60,667 nt of DNA from an uncultured Bacteroidales bacterium (lineage in GTDB: Bacteria > Bacteroidota > Bacteroidia > Bacteroidales > P3). Positions 9,063 to 20,120 of this stretch are shown in pieces. Under the pieces are notes generated by a model, which was given only the letters and a program-made list of their open reading frames with translations, did no database searches and had not been told where the DNA came from. The position numbers and the translations under genes are program-made. The stretch is from the NCBI GenBank assembly GCA_944321885.1, contig CALUNB010000009.1, positions 1 through 60,667 on the forward strand, in the 5' to 3' direction. Positions within the stretch are counted from its first letter, which is position 1. Every line of letters starts with the position of its first letter.

Positions 9063-10148
9063 ATGCCAGTAAACCAACCGGATAGCAACGCACACTCCCG
9101 CAAGGGGGGATTTGTCCCGAAAGGACGGGAATCCCGGGCCTTCCGGACAGGATGGATGGTGATGCTGGCCTTGTTCTGCACACTCCCCCTCTCCGCCCAA
9201 CAAGAAGGGAACCAAATTACCCACTTCATGTACAACACCTATTCGTACAATCCAGGGTTCGCCGGGTTCTCCAACGGGATTTGCGCCACGGCGCTCCACC
9301 GCCAGCAATGGATCGGTATCGGAAAGGGATTAGGTAGCTCGACCCAAGGCGAAGAGGGAAGCACAAGCGAAAGTACGACGACCAGTTCGGGTTCCAACAA
9401 GATAACCGCGCCCAACAGCACCATCGTCATGGCGCATATGCCCATCCGGGCCATCAAGGGAGGCATCGGTCTGGAAATCGCTTCTTTCAACGGTTCCTTG
9501 TTCCGCGACACCCACATCAAGCTGGGTTATTCTTACCATCTCCAAACCTCTTTCGGTCTTATCGGGATGGGAGTCCGGGCCCAGTTGAGGACGCTCGGGC
9601 TGAACGGAAGCTTCAACCCGAGGGATGAAGGTGACCCTGTCATCACTGATATCCAGGAAGATGAAACCGGGGTCTACGGGGATGTTTCCGTAGGTTTCTA
9701 TCTTCAAGGGAATGGAGGTTATTTCGTCGGGATTGCCGCAAACAACCTCGTATCCCATAGAAGCCAGAAAATCGCATTCCAGCCTTCGCGGACTTTTGTC
9801 GTCCACGGCGGTTATACTTTTGCGGTTCCATCCCTGCCCAAAGTGGAATTCACGCCGTCTACCTATTTGGAGACCGATTTCACGACGGTGAACTGGAGCA
9901 TTGCCATGACCGGGACATTCAACAAACGTTTCTGGGCAGGCTTGTCCTACCGTTTGCAAGATGCCGTCTCAATCCTGGGTGGTGTCTACATAGGGAAATT
10001 CCAACTCGGCATTTCTTACGACATAACTGCGTCTAAATTCATCCGGGCCAGCAAGATGGGGGGAGCATTCGAAGTTTTCCTCAGCTACACTTTCGGTCTG
10101 GAGGGAGACAAAGTGAATACGGAATATAAAAATGCCCGGTATTTGTAA
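9063..10148 (+). CDS. porP: PorP/SprF family type IX secretion membrane protein
   Basis: PorP/SprF proteins are outer-membrane beta barrels needed for type IX secretion or for docking of its substrates. The mature N-terminus HFMYNTYSYNPGFAGFSNGICATALHRQQW matches the family hallmark of tryptophan and NPG/A near the start, followed by repeated amphipathic strands and the C-terminal FLSYTFGL. The signal peptide core is WMVMLALFCTLPLSAQ. ATG 9063 (361 residues) is preferred over TTG 9033 because it is an ATG at a sensible distance from the promoter; it leaves a rather long n-region. It heads the gldKLMN cluster, as in Porphyromonas. Confidence 0.88.
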   Translation: MPVNQPDSNAHSRKGGFVPKGRESRAFRTGWMVMLALFCTLPLSAQQEGNQITHFMYNTYSYNPGFAGFSNGICATALHRQQWIGIGKGLGSSTQGEEGSTSESTTTSSGSNKITAPNSTIVMAHMPIRAIKGGIGLEIASFNGSLFRDTHIKLGYSYHLQTSFGLIGMGVRAQLRTLGLNGSFNPRDEGDPVITDIQEDETGVYGDVSVGFYLQGNGGYFVGIAANNLVSHRSQKIAFQPSRTFVVHGGYTFAVPSLPKVEFTPSTYLETDFTTVNWSIAMTGTFNKRFWAGLSYRLQDAVSILGGVYIGKFQLGISYDITASKFIRASKMGGAFEVFLSYTFGLEGDKVNTEYKNARYL

Positions 10149-10184
10149 GCCCGGATTTTAGCATAACCTTTAAAACCCTGTTTG

Positions 10185-11570
10185 ATGAAAAAGATAGCAA
10201 ATCTGCTCGATATGCGAAACCTGACAGCGATTTTGTTCGCCGGCATCCTTTTGGGGAGCTGCAGCAACTCGGGCAACGGGGAATTGGTCGGTGTTCCTGG
10301 CCGGAAGGCTCCGGATGTGCAAGTCCCCTTCGGCATGACTTACGTGCCGGGAGGCAGTTTTGTTTTCGGATCGGGCGGTTTTGACCCGACCTACCAGATG
10401 CTCAACTTCAAAACGGTCACTATCAGTGACTTTTTCATGGACGAGACGGAAATCACCAACAATGAATACCGGCAGTTCGTGGAATGGGTCAAGGAATACC
10501 ATATCCGCAAGGTCTTGGCGGAGAACCAAGTAGAAGGATATTTCGTTGAACCTGAAAGCCCGGAGGAAGATGACGGGGAAATCCGGATCAACTGGAGGAC
10601 CAAACTGAAAATAACGCCGGAAATGGACGAAATGCTCTCGGATTTGTATCTGCCCGAGGAAGAACGCTTCGCTCATCGTAAAGAATTTGACATCAGGAAG
10701 TTGAACTACGAATATTGGACGTTCGACTTGCATGCCGCCGCTCAGAAAAGCTGGAACGAGGATGAGGAAAGTTCCTACGACGACGGGGTGTATTACGGGG
10801 CTTTCGTGAGCCGTCCCCAATCCACCCGCTCCCGCCAGCAATACGTGCAGAAACATATCGTGAACGTCTATCCCGATACGCTGTGCTGGATTTTCGACTG
10901 GTCGTATTCCTACAACGACCCGATGACCACCGGATACTTCAGCAGCCCGATGTACGACAACTATCCCGTCGTAGGGGTTAACTGGAAACAAGCGGAAGCC
11001 TTCTGCAAATGGCGCAGCAACATGTATAACGAAGCCATGGCCGCCAAAGGTTATCCGGCAGCCCAGGAATTCCGCCTGCCGACCGAAGCCCAATGGGAAT
11101 ACGCGGCACGGGGTGGTCTGGATGCCAGCCCTTATCCTTGGGGCGGAAGCTATGCCCGCAACATAGACGGTTGCCTTTTGGGCAACTTCAAGCCCGGACG
11201 GGGCGACTACGGGGCCGATGGAGCCCTCTACCCCTGCATCGTGGCCCATTACGCACCCAACGACTACGGGCTTTACGACATGATGGGTAACGTGGCCGAA
11301 TGGTGTATCGACGCTTACAACGAAAGCATCGCCAACAACCACGATTTCAACCCGGCTTTCACCTACGATGCAAAACCGGAAGACGGAGTAGGCCTCAAAC
11401 GCAAAGTCATCCGGGGTGGTTCATTCAAGGACTTCGCAGATATCTGCAAAGTTTACTACCGCACATTCGAGTACCAAGACACATGCAAGTCTTATGTTGG
11501 TTTCCGTTGTGTCCAACCGCTCTTGTCCAGCGGTCTGCTCCAAGGAGGCAACACCTCGCATGTCTATTAA
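10185..11570 (+). CDS. gldK: T9SS ring lipoprotein GldK/PorK
   Basis: GldK (PorK) is an outer-membrane lipoprotein that forms, with GldN, the periplasmic ring of the type IX secretion system. The lipobox is ILLGSC (Cys at about residue 24). The rest is a formylglycine-generating-enzyme-like (SUMF1) domain: FGMTYVPGGSFVFG, FFMDETEITNNEYRQFVEW, VVGVNWKQAEAFCKW, RLPTEAQWEYAARGG, YDMMGNVAEW and VIRGGSFKD. ATG 10185 follows an in-frame TTG by one codon and is chosen. It lies 36 bp after porP and 92 bp before gldL. Confidence 0.95.
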   Translation: MKKIANLLDMRNLTAILFAGILLGSCSNSGNGELVGVPGRKAPDVQVPFGMTYVPGGSFVFGSGGFDPTYQMLNFKTVTISDFFMDETEITNNEYRQFVEWVKEYHIRKVLAENQVEGYFVEPESPEEDDGEIRINWRTKLKITPEMDEMLSDLYLPEEERFAHRKEFDIRKLNYEYWTFDLHAAAQKSWNEDEESSYDDGVYYGAFVSRPQSTRSRQQYVQKHIVNVYPDTLCWIFDWSYSYNDPMTTGYFSSPMYDNYPVVGVNWKQAEAFCKWRSNMYNEAMAAKGYPAAQEFRLPTEAQWEYAARGGLDASPYPWGGSYARNIDGCLLGNFKPGRGDYGADGALYPCIVAHYAPNDYGLYDMMGNVAEWCIDAYNESIANNHDFNPAFTYDAKPEDGVGLKRKVIRGGSFKDFADICKVYYRTFEYQDTCKSYVGFRCVQPLLSSGLLQGGNTSHVY

Positions 11571-11662
11571 AATTTCCATTTTCCCAGACCCAATTCCTTT
11601 GTCCTTCCCCTATCGCCAAGGGAAGGACAAACTCCGGATCAAATTAAAAACACTAAAACATC

Positions 11663-12406
11663 ATGGCTTTTAACTTTGTGAACAAACCCGGGTACAAAAG
11701 ATTCATGGGAATTTTGTACGGCTGGGGAGCCTCTATCGTCATCCTCGGAGCCCTTTTCAAAATCAACCACTATCCAGGGGCGAACATCATGCTGATTCTG
11801 GGGATGGGGACTGAAGCAATCATTTTCTTCTTCTCCGCTTTCGAAAAACCGCATCCGGAATACGACTGGGACCGTGTTTATCCTGTACTGAAAAGCAAAC
11901 CCGACGGTTCCCCGCTTTACGGGGAAGGTGAAGCACCCATGCCTGCCGGCCAGGATGGGAACACGGCCGGCCAGAATATTTTGACAAAAAAACTGGAAGA
12001 AATGCTGGAAAAGGCCAACGTGACACCGGAAGTTTTCGAGAAACTGGGGTCAGGCCTTGAAAAGCTGAGCCAGACAACCCAGCAGCTCAACAGCGTGACC
12101 GACATGGGAAAACGTAACCAAGAATACGCCGCTGCCTTGGGGAAGACCACGGAACACCTCAACACGCTCAACCAATTTTACACCACCCAGATCCAATCCT
12201 CGAAAACGCAAGCCGAGGCCAATGCCAAATTGCAAGAGGACATGGACAAAATCATGAAAAACTTGAGCGCATCGCTCCAAAGCTCAGAGAGATACCGGCA
12301 AGAAATCGATGCCCTTTCTTCGAAGGTGGCAGCATTGAACCAGATGTACGGGCAGATGTTGACAGCCATGCAGAACGCCGCCGCAAACCCCGGCAAACAG
12401 GCCTGA
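11663..12406 (+). CDS. gldL: T9SS motor protein GldL/PorL
   Basis: GldL is an inner-membrane protein that, with GldM, forms the proton-driven motor of the type IX secretion system. The 247-residue protein has two membrane helices (about 15-36 and 43-60); the second carries the charged Glu (GTEAIIFFFSAF) that the family needs for ion conduction. The cytoplasmic part is mainly coiled coil (about 95-240). Its ATG at 11663 follows a 92-bp gap after gldK and it is followed by gldM after 37 bp. Confidence 0.96.
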   Translation: MAFNFVNKPGYKRFMGILYGWGASIVILGALFKINHYPGANIMLILGMGTEAIIFFFSAFEKPHPEYDWDRVYPVLKSKPDGSPLYGEGEAPMPAGQDGNTAGQNILTKKLEEMLEKANVTPEVFEKLGSGLEKLSQTTQQLNSVTDMGKRNQEYAAALGKTTEHLNTLNQFYTTQIQSSKTQAEANAKLQEDMDKIMKNLSASLQSSERYRQEIDALSSKVAALNQMYGQMLTAMQNAAANPGKQA

Positions 12407-12443
12407 ACATCCCCCGTATAACTAACTTTTGAAGTAAAAGGTT

Positions 12444-14012
12444 ATGAGTTTACCCAAAGAAACTCCACGGCAAAAAATGATCGGGATGATGTACTTGGTA
12501 CTCACCGCGATGCTGGCCCTGAACGTATCCACGGAAGTACTCAAGTCGTTCGTCACGGTCAATGAAGCCATGGAAACAACCAATAAGAATTACGCCACGA
12601 GGAATGAGGCCGTCTACGACATTTTCCAAAGGGCATACTTGGCCAATGAGTCCAAGGTTGCCGAACAATGGGAAAAAGCCCGGCAAATCAAGGCCCGGTC
12701 CAAGGAAATTTACGACTTCATCCAAGAAACCAAATACGAACTGATTGCCATCACGGAAAAAATCACCGTGGACGAGGCCAGGAACCTTAACCCCCGCGAC
12801 ATCAAAAGCCAAGACAATTACGACGACCCTACCCGTTACTTCATGGGCGGGGATATTGAAAAAAACGGGAAGGCATACGAATTGCATGCCAAAATCGACG
12901 AATACAGGGAATTCCTGGAAACCATGCTAGGAGACGACTCCAGCAAGGTTTCGTTGGAAGCTCTTGAAACGGATACGGAATACAAGAATCCGGATGGCCA
13001 GGTCGTAAGCTGGGAGACGTACTATTTCTACCACAGCATCATCATGGCGGACTTGACTATCCTGAACCGTTTCCAGACCTCCATCCTCAACGCCGAGTCC
13101 GATGTGGTTTCCCAGTTGTACTCTTCCGTGAGCGAGGACGACTTCAAGTTCGACACCATCTCGGCCCGGGTCGTACCGACGTCCACCAACGTCTTTGTCG
13201 GTTCGGATTTCGAAGCGGACATCTTCGTGGCCGCCTTCGACTCCAAATCCAAGATTTCCGCAACGATAAACGGACAACAATACGAAGGGGAGGGGGGCAG
13301 CATCCGTTACAAGGCTCCCACGTCCAGTACCGGGGAAAAGACGTTTGCCGGTACCATCAACGTCCCGGGGTCTTTCGGTGTGAAGAGTTACCCCTTCGAG
13401 TTCACCTACAATGTGAGCGAACCTGTAGCTACCGTTTCGGCCGATGCCATGAACGTGTTCTATGCAGGTGTTGACAATCCGGTCACGGTCATAGCGGGAG
13501 GTATCCCGGACAAGGACACGAGGGTTGAAATCACCAACGGGACATTGACCAAGAACGGTCCGGGAACGTACATCGCAAGGGTTCCCAAACCGGGTCCGAT
13601 TGTGGAAATCAAAGTGTATGCCAAAGACGGGGCAAACAAAGAAAGGTTGATGGGAGTCAAGAAGTTCCGTACCAAGAGGGTACCCGACCCGGTTCCTTGC
13701 ATCAACGGGCACGAGCCCGGGGAAAGGACGATTTCCAAAGGCCTGCTGACCGCAGCCGGAGGTTTGGTAGTAAAAATGAAAGACTTCGATTTCGACCTTC
13801 CCAACCTGAAGGTTGTTTCGTTCAAAGTCCAGATTTTCAGGAACCAGGAACTGACGCCCACCATGAACTCCAACGGAAACCGTTTTTCCGACGATATGCT
13901 TGACTACTTCAAGAACTGCCGGAGCGGAAACAAGGTCTTCATCACGGATATCATGGTCAGGATGCCGGAAGGGAACCGGAACGTAGGCGACATGACCCTG
14001 ACCATAAAATAG
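12444..14012 (+). CDS. gldM: T9SS motor shaft protein GldM/PorM
   Basis: GldM spans the inner membrane once and projects a long dimeric shaft through the periplasm to the GldK-GldN ring. The start MSLPKETPRQKMIGMMYLVLTAMLALNVS gives the single helix (about residues 12-32) typical of the family. The periplasmic part is 490 residues long and ends in the KVSFKVQIFRN-like and conserved RMPEGNRNVGDMTLTIK segments. Total length 522 is in the family range. gldN follows after 61 bp. Confidence 0.96.
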   Translation: MSLPKETPRQKMIGMMYLVLTAMLALNVSTEVLKSFVTVNEAMETTNKNYATRNEAVYDIFQRAYLANESKVAEQWEKARQIKARSKEIYDFIQETKYELIAITEKITVDEARNLNPRDIKSQDNYDDPTRYFMGGDIEKNGKAYELHAKIDEYREFLETMLGDDSSKVSLEALETDTEYKNPDGQVVSWETYYFYHSIIMADLTILNRFQTSILNAESDVVSQLYSSVSEDDFKFDTISARVVPTSTNVFVGSDFEADIFVAAFDSKSKISATINGQQYEGEGGSIRYKAPTSSTGEKTFAGTINVPGSFGVKSYPFEFTYNVSEPVATVSADAMNVFYAGVDNPVTVIAGGIPDKDTRVEITNGTLTKNGPGTYIARVPKPGPIVEIKVYAKDGANKERLMGVKKFRTKRVPDPVPCINGHEPGERTISKGLLTAAGGLVVKMKDFDFDLPNLKVVSFKVQIFRNQELTPTMNSNGNRFSDDMLDYFKNCRSGNKVFITDIMVRMPEGNRNVGDMTLTIK

Positions 14013-14073
14013 CAAAACCACGGCAGGAAAGCCCGCAAAGGCTCCCTGCCGCCAACCCAAAAACTTTCATAAA

Positions 14074-14925
14074 ATGAAACGAATCTTCTTACTCCTGTCC
14101 GTACTGCTTCCTGCCTCGTTGTTTTTCGGGGAAGCCCGGGCCCAGATATTGGAGGAGCCGCAGGTACAGGATAACTTTTATGAAAAGGTAAACACCAAAG
14201 ACAAGGAACCCAGACCCTACGTCAACGTGAGGGAAGCGGATGTCTACATCAAATGGCGCGTATGGCGGACCATCGACTTCCGGATGAAAATGAACCAATA
14301 CCTGTATTATCCGGTAGAAAAAACACAAGATCGCATCAGCTTGATGGACCTGATTCTGGAAGGCATGAAGGACGGAATCATCGTACCTTACGATCCTGTG
14401 TCCGACCAGTTCAACAAACCCATCACTTATGAGGAATTCCAATCCCAATATACCTCCAGGGATACCATCGAAGTGGAGAGTTTGGACAGTGCGGGCCTGA
14501 TGGAACAAAGAGTCGTCGTGGAAGAATTCTCTCCCCAGGATGTCAAACTGCTCCGCCTCAAGGAGGATTGGTTCATCGACAAACAACGCGGAGTCCGGGA
14601 TATCCGTATTTTGGGAATGTGCCCTGTGCTTTTGACCGAAAAAGACGGAGCCCTTATCCCCCAATCCATCTTCTGGCTCTACTATCCTTCGCTCCGGCCC
14701 CTCTTTGCCAGAACGGAATCATTCAACCGGCATAATAGCGCCATGCGCCAGTCTTACGATGATGTTTTCGCTTGGAACCGCATGTTCCAAAGCTATATCT
14801 ACAAAATCGACAACTTGCAAGACAGGCAGATTTCCCAATACGCAAAAGGTGCCAACACCTTGCGCGAAGCCAACCGGATTGAAGAAATGCTGTTCGAAAT
14901 CGAACACGATTTGTGGGTTTATTAG
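14074..14925 (+). CDS. gldN: T9SS ring protein GldN/PorN
   Basis: GldN (PorN) is a periplasmic protein that binds GldK and the end of the GldM shaft. The 283-residue product has a signal peptide with cleavage after GEARA (about residue 24). Hallmarks include KWRVWRTIDFRMKMNQYLYYP and the C-terminal FAWNRMFQSYIYKIDNLQDRQISQYAKG. It completes the porP-gldKLMN set. recG begins only 19 bp later, so the T9SS operon appears to read through into DNA-repair genes. Confidence 0.95.
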   Translation: MKRIFLLLSVLLPASLFFGEARAQILEEPQVQDNFYEKVNTKDKEPRPYVNVREADVYIKWRVWRTIDFRMKMNQYLYYPVEKTQDRISLMDLILEGMKDGIIVPYDPVSDQFNKPITYEEFQSQYTSRDTIEVESLDSAGLMEQRVVVEEFSPQDVKLLRLKEDWFIDKQRGVRDIRILGMCPVLLTEKDGALIPQSIFWLYYPSLRPLFARTESFNRHNSAMRQSYDDVFAWNRMFQSYIYKIDNLQDRQISQYAKGANTLREANRIEEMLFEIEHDLWVY

Positions 14926-14944
14926 AAGCATCCTCATGTAACGC

Positions 14945-17047
14945 ATGTTCGATTTTTTTTCCCAGAACATAGAGTATCTCAAAGGCGTAGGTCCGGCAAA
15001 AGCCCGGACCTTGGAACAGGAAGCAGGTATCCGGACTTATGGAGACCTGCTTTCTTACTTTCCGTTCCGGTACATCGACCGGGGTTGTTTCGTGCGCCTG
15101 AACCAAATCCGGGACGACCGCAATCCCGTGGCCGTCAAGGGGAAAATACTGAAAGTGGAAATAAAAGGGGCAGGCAGGGGCAAACGCCTTTCCGCCCAGT
15201 TCGGAGACGGGACCGGAACCGTGGAACTGACCTGGTTCTCGGGTCTCAAATGGATAGAACCCAAAATCAAGGTCGGTACCTATCTCAGCATTTTCGGCAA
15301 GCCCTCGGTCTTCAACCACCAGCTCCAGTTCAACCATCCGGAAATCGAAATCTTGGACCCCAAGGCTCCGGAACAATCCGGCAACGCGGGAATCCAACCG
15401 CTCTACCCCACGACCGAGGCCATGAAGCACAAAGGGCTTTCGCCGAAGGCCTTGGCCGGTATCACCCTGAACCTCTGCAAACAGGCGGAAGGAAGCATCC
15501 CGGAAATCCTACCTTCCGCCATCGTGGACCGCTTCCGCCTGCCGAACCGGGAACAGGCTTACATCCAAGTCCACCATCCGGCCAGCATGGCCCATGCCGA
15601 ATGCGCTCGCATGCGGCTCAAGTTCGAGGAACTTCTCCTTCTCCAACTCAATATCCTCCGACAAAAACTGGACCGGAGCAAGACACCGGGCTTTGTCTTT
15701 TCCACCGTAGGCGGGAATTTCAACTATTTTTACCAAAACAACCTTACCTTTGAACTCACCGGCGCCCAGAAACGGGTCATCAAGGAAATCCGGGCCGACA
15801 CCCGGACCGGCTTCCAAATGAACCGCTTGGTGCAAGGCGACGTAGGCAGCGGGAAAACCATCGTAGCGTTGATGTGCATGCTCATCGCCGTGGACAACGG
15901 ATTCCAGACCTGCCTCATGGCTCCCACGGAAATCCTTGCCCGCCAACACTTTGCCAGTATTTCCAAATACTTGGCTTCCATGAAAGTGAAGGCTGCCCTG
16001 CTGACGGGTTCGAGCAGCAAAAAAGACAGGACCATCCTTCTCAACTTGCTGTCCGAAGGACAGTTGGACATACTTATCGGTACCCACGCCTTGTTGGAGG
16101 ACACGGTCGTGTTCAAAAATCTGGGATTGGCCGTCATCGACGAACAGCACCGTTTCGGGGTCGCCCAAAGAGCCAAACTATGGCACAAAAACCACACGCC
16201 CCCGCATGTGCTGGTCATGACAGCCACCCCGATTCCGCGGACCTTGGGCATGACCCTGTACGGGGACTTGGATATTTCCATCATCGACGAGCTGCCCCCG
16301 AACCGGAAACCGGTCAAGACCCTGCACCTCACCGACAAGAACCGCCTCCAACTCTTCGCCTTCATGCGCGAGGAAATCGGCAAAGGCCGTCAAGTATATG
16401 TAGTCTACCCCCTGATCCAGGAGTCGGAAAACTTGGATTTGAAGGATTTGATGGACGGCTACGAAAGCATCAGCCGAGCTTTCCCCATGCCGCAATACCA
16501 GCTCAGCATCGTCCACGGCAAAATGAAAGCCGAAGACAAGGAATACGAGATGCAGCGGTTCAAGAAGGGTGAAACCCAAATCATGGTGGCCACCACGGTC
16601 ATCGAGGTGGGCGTCGATGTGCCGAACGCCAGCGTGATTGTCATCGAGAACAGTGAGAGGTTCGGCCTGGCCCAGTTGCACCAATTGCGCGGACGGGTAG
16701 GCCGGGGAGCCGAGCAGTCCTACTGCATCCTCATGACCTCGGACAAACTGAGCAAGGATGCCCGGGAAAGGGTCGAGACCATGGTCGCCACCGAAGACGG
16801 TTTCAAGATTGCCGAAGCCGACCTCCGGCTCAGGGGGCCCGGAGACTTGCAAGGTACCCAGCAAAGCGGTGTCCTTGCCTTGAAAATCGCCGACATCGTG
16901 GAAGACGGGAACATCGTACAGGCAGCCCGCCAAACGGCCATGGACATACTTCAAGCCGACCCCGGCCTGGCAAGGCCCGAACACCAGGCCCTGGCCCGCG
17001 AAATGCAGAAAAGCGGGAAAGAAAACCTTTGGGCAAAAATAAGCTGA
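14945..17047 (+). CDS. recG: ATP-dependent DNA helicase RecG
   Basis: RecG drives fork regression and branch migration of stalled replication forks. The 700-residue protein has the wedge OB-fold domain (about 1-190, with EYLKGVGPAKA near the start) and two helicase lobes: Walker A QGDVGSGKT, the DEQH box (IDEQHRFGV), TATPIPRT, ATTVIEVGVDVPNA and LHQLRGRVGRG. Start ATG 14948 or 14945: the frame opens at 14945 directly after the gldN stop. uvrA starts one base after its stop codon, which implies cotranscription. Confidence 0.96.
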   Translation: MFDFFSQNIEYLKGVGPAKARTLEQEAGIRTYGDLLSYFPFRYIDRGCFVRLNQIRDDRNPVAVKGKILKVEIKGAGRGKRLSAQFGDGTGTVELTWFSGLKWIEPKIKVGTYLSIFGKPSVFNHQLQFNHPEIEILDPKAPEQSGNAGIQPLYPTTEAMKHKGLSPKALAGITLNLCKQAEGSIPEILPSAIVDRFRLPNREQAYIQVHHPASMAHAECARMRLKFEELLLLQLNILRQKLDRSKTPGFVFSTVGGNFNYFYQNNLTFELTGAQKRVIKEIRADTRTGFQMNRLVQGDVGSGKTIVALMCMLIAVDNGFQTCLMAPTEILARQHFASISKYLASMKVKAALLTGSSSKKDRTILLNLLSEGQLDILIGTHALLEDTVVFKNLGLAVIDEQHRFGVAQRAKLWHKNHTPPHVLVMTATPIPRTLGMTLYGDLDISIIDELPPNRKPVKTLHLTDKNRLQLFAFMREEIGKGRQVYVVYPLIQESENLDLKDLMDGYESISRAFPMPQYQLSIVHGKMKAEDKEYEMQRFKKGETQIMVATTVIEVGVDVPNASVIVIENSERFGLAQLHQLRGRVGRGAEQSYCILMTSDKLSKDARERVETMVATEDGFKIAEADLRLRGPGDLQGTQQSGVLALKIADIVEDGNIVQAARQTAMDILQADPGLARPEHQALAREMQKSGKENLWAKIS

Positions 17048-17048
17048 T

Positions 17049-20000
17049 ATGGACAGTCAGAAACTCTCGGTTTACGGCGCTCGCGCCCACAACCTCCAGA
17101 ACATAGACCTTTGTCTGCCGCACGGCAAGCTCATCGTCATCACCGGCCTGAGCGGAAGCGGAAAATCCTCCATCGCCTTCGACACGATTTACGCCGAGGG
17201 GCAAAGACGGTACATGGAAACCTTTTCCTCCTACGCCCGCCAGTTCATCGGAAGCCTGGAACGCCCCGATGTGGACAAAATCGACGGTTTGAGCCCGGTC
17301 ATCGCCATTGAACAGAAGACCACCAACAAGAATCCCCGTTCCACAGTCGGCACGGTGACGGAAATTTACGACTACCTCCGTCTGCTTTTCGCCCGTATCG
17401 GGGAAGCCTATTCCTACCTGAGCGGGGAGAAAATGGTCAAATATACCGAGGAAAAGGTCATTTCCCTGATCATGAATGACTACGAGGGACGGAAAATATC
17501 CATCCTCGCGCCCTTGGTCTCGGGCCGGAAAGGCCATTACCGCGAATTGTTCGAGACGGTGCGCAAACAGGGTTACCTGAAAGTGCGGGTGGACGGGGAA
17601 ATCACCGACCTCAGCTTCGGCATGTACGTGGACCGGTACAAGACCCACGACATCGAATTGGTGGTGGACAAACTGAGTGTGAGCGAAAAAAGCCGCCAAC
17701 GTCTGGTCCAAAGCGTCAAAGCCGCCATGAAACAAGGCAAGGGGCAGCTGGTCATCTGGGACGAAGCCACTGAAAAAGCCCGGCATTTCAGCCGGACCCT
17801 GATGTGTCCGGTAACGGGTATCTCCTACCCCGACCCCGAACCGAACACCTTTTCTTTCAACTCGCCTTACGGCGCCTGCCCCCGTTGCAATGGTCTGGGT
17901 GTCGAAATCAGCCCCGACAAGAATAAAATCATCGCCGATTCCCGGTTGAGCATTGCCGCCGGGGGATTGGCCCCTCTCCGCTCCGTCCCCCATCACGAGC
18001 GGAAGGAAAGCTTCTTGGGTGACGGTTGGATCCTATCCCAAATCGAACGGATTGGAAAACTCTACGGTTTCGACCTGCATACTCCTGTCTGTAAAATCAG
18101 CGAAGCGGGTATGGAAGCCATCCTGCACGGGGAACACCGGTCTTTCCAAGAAGAAAACAAGGTCCTGGGAATCAACCGGAAAATAGAAATCGAATTCAAC
18201 GGGCTTTGCAACTACCTGCAACGCCTTTACGAGGAAGGGATGCCTAGCGCCCAAAAATGGGCCATGCAGTTCATGACCTCCAAAACCTGCTCGGAATGCC
18301 ACGGAAGCCGCCTTCAAAAAATTTCCTTGCATTTCCGTATCGACGGCAAGAACATCGCCGAACTCTCGGCCATGAGCCTCGACGAACTCCATGAATGGGT
18401 CAAGGGTGTAGAACCCCGCCTCAACGAATTCCAACAAAAAATCGGACATGAAATCCTCAAGGAAATACAAAACCGTCTCGGTTTCCTCTTGGACGTAGGC
18501 ATCGGCTATCTGAGCCTCGACCGGGAAGCTTCCGGGCTTTCGGGCGGTGAATCCCAACGAATCCGATTGGCGACCCAAATCGGCTCCAAGCTCGTGGGCG
18601 TACTCTACATTTTGGACGAACCCAGTATCGGGCTCCACCAAAGGGACAACCAGAAACTGATTGCCTCTCTCAAACAACTGCGAGACTTGGGCAACACGGT
18701 CATCGTGGTGGAACACGACGAGGACATGATGCGGGCAGCGGACTATATCGTGGACATGGGACCGGGCGCCGGTATCGAAGGAGGACGGGTCATGGCCCAG
18801 GGTCCCATCGAGGAATTCTTGAAACAGAAGTCCATCACGACCGACTACCTGAACGGAATCCGGCAAATCGCCCTTCCGGCCCGGCGGCGCCCGGGCAACG
18901 GGAAATTCCTTTGCCTGCAAAACGCCAGCGGCCACAACTTGAAGAACGTGGATTTCAAACTGCCGCTCAATACCTTCTCCTGCGTGACCGGGGTCTCGGG
19001 CAGCGGGAAATCCTCCCTCATCAGCCAGACCCTGAAACCCTACCTGAGCCAGGCCTTTTACCATTCACAGGCCCGACCCCTGCCTTGCGATGGTATCACG
19101 GGTATCAAGGAAATCGACAAGGTCATCGAAGTGGACCAAGCACCAATCGGCCGCAGCCCGCGTTCCAACCCGGCCACCTACGTGGGCGTTTTCGACGACA
19201 TCCGCCAGCTTTTCGCATCCCTGCCCGATTCGAAAATCAGGGGATACAAAGCCGGGCGGTTCTCTTTCAACGTGAAAGGCGGACGCTGTGAAAAATGCGG
19301 GGGCGCGGGCGTGGAGACTATCGAAATGAACTTCCTGCCCGATGTCTATGTCACCTGCGAAGAATGCAACGGGAAGCGCTACAACAGGGAAACCTTGGAA
19401 ATCCGCTACAAAGGCAAGTCCATCAACGATGTGCTGAACATGAGCATCGCCCAGGCGGTGGAGTTTTTCGAGAACATCCCCAACATCGTTTCCAAAATCA
19501 GGACCCTCAACGAGGTGGGCTTGGGCTATATCACCTTGGGGCAGCCCTCCACCACCCTTTCCGGAGGAGAAGCCCAGCGTATCAAATTGGCGGCGGAGCT
19601 TTCCAAACGCGATACCGGCAACACGCTCTATATCTTGGACGAACCGACCACGGGCCTGCATTTCGAGGACATACGCATCCTGTTGGACGTGCTGCAAAGG
19701 TTGGTGGATGCCGGGAACACGGTCTTGGTCATCGAACACAATCTGGACGTCATCAAATGTGCCGATTACATCGTGGACATGGGTCCGGAAGGCGGACGGG
19801 ACGGCGGACGGATCGTGGTGGAAGGTACGCCCGAAGAAGTGGCCGCCTGCAAGGAAAGTTACACAGGCTATTACCTCAAGCCCTTGTTGGAAAAGAGCCG
19901 GATAGAACCAAAGAGCCGGATAGAACCGGTTCAACCGGAAAAAGAACAAACGGGTCCGGAAGAACCCGCACCCCGGAAGAAAAGCCAGTCAAAAAAAGCG

Positions 20001-20120
20001 CCGGAACCCTCCAGAACAAGGGCTCCCAAAACGGGTTCCCCCAAAAAAGAAAAACAAGAAACATGTCAAGCATCGAAATCATCTGCAAAAACACCGGTAT
20101 CCGCAAAGAATACCCGGTAG
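17049..20120 (+). CDS. uvrA: Excinuclease ABC subunit A, with a long basic C-terminal tail
   Basis: UvrA recognises bulky DNA damage and loads UvrB. Both ABC modules are complete: [28 protein letters not shown] and [15 protein letters not shown] in the first; [28 protein letters not shown] and [15 protein letters not shown] in the second. The C-terminal zinc finger [10 protein letters not shown]...CEECNG is intact. The conserved protein ends near residue 955; a 70-residue Lys/Pro/Ser-rich tail follows, begins with a duplicated KSRIEP motif, and overlaps the next gene by 58 bp. The tail probably arose by loss of the original stop. Confidence 0.96.
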   Translation: MDSQKLSVYGARAHNLQNIDLCLPHGKLIVITGLSGSGKSSIAFDTIYAEGQRRYMETFSSYARQFIGSLERPDVDKIDGLSPVIAIEQKTTNKNPRSTVGTVTEIYDYLRLLFARIGEAYSYLSGEKMVKYTEEKVISLIMNDYEGRKISILAPLVSGRKGHYRELFETVRKQGYLKVRVDGEITDLSFGMYVDRYKTHDIELVVDKLSVSEKSRQRLVQSVKAAMKQGKGQLVIWDEATEKARHFSRTLMCPVTGISYPDPEPNTFSFNSPYGACPRCNGLGVEISPDKNKIIADSRLSIAAGGLAPLRSVPHHERKESFLGDGWILSQIERIGKLYGFDLHTPVCKISEAGMEAILHGEHRSFQEENKVLGINRKIEIEFNGLCNYLQRLYEEGMPSAQKWAMQFMTSKTCSECHGSRLQKISLHFRIDGKNIAELSAMSLDELHEWVKGVEPRLNEFQQKIGHEILKEIQNRLGFLLDVGIGYLSLDREASGLSGGESQRIRLATQIGSKLVGVLYILDEPSIGLHQRDNQKLIASLKQLRDLGNTVIVVEHDEDMMRAADYIVDMGPGAGIEGGRVMAQGPIEEFLKQKSITTDYLNGIRQIALPARRRPGNGKFLCLQNASGHNLKNVDFKLPLNTFSCVTGVSGSGKSSLISQTLKPYLSQAFYHSQARPLPCDGITGIKEIDKVIEVDQAPIGRSPRSNPATYVGVFDDIRQLFASLPDSKIRGYKAGRFSFNVKGGRCEKCGGAGVETIEMNFLPDVYVTCEECNGKRYNRETLEIRYKGKSINDVLNMSIAQAVEFFENIPNIVSKIRTLNEVGLGYITLGQPSTTLSGGEAQRIKLAAELSKRDTGNTLYILDEPTTGLHFEDIRILLDVLQRLVDAGNTVLVIEHNLDVIKCADYIVDMGPEGGRDGGRIVVEGTPEEVAACKESYTGYYLKPLLEKSRIEPKSRIEPVQPEKEQTGPEEPAPRKKSQSKKAPEPSRTRAPKTGSPKKEKQETCQASKSSAKTPVSAKNTR

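Noticed and set aside
19295..20062. A much longer N-terminus for the nucleoside kinase
   Set aside because: The upstream part overlaps uvrA in another frame, is full of Arg/Gly/Pro-rich shadow sequence, and the known family N-terminus begins at 20063.
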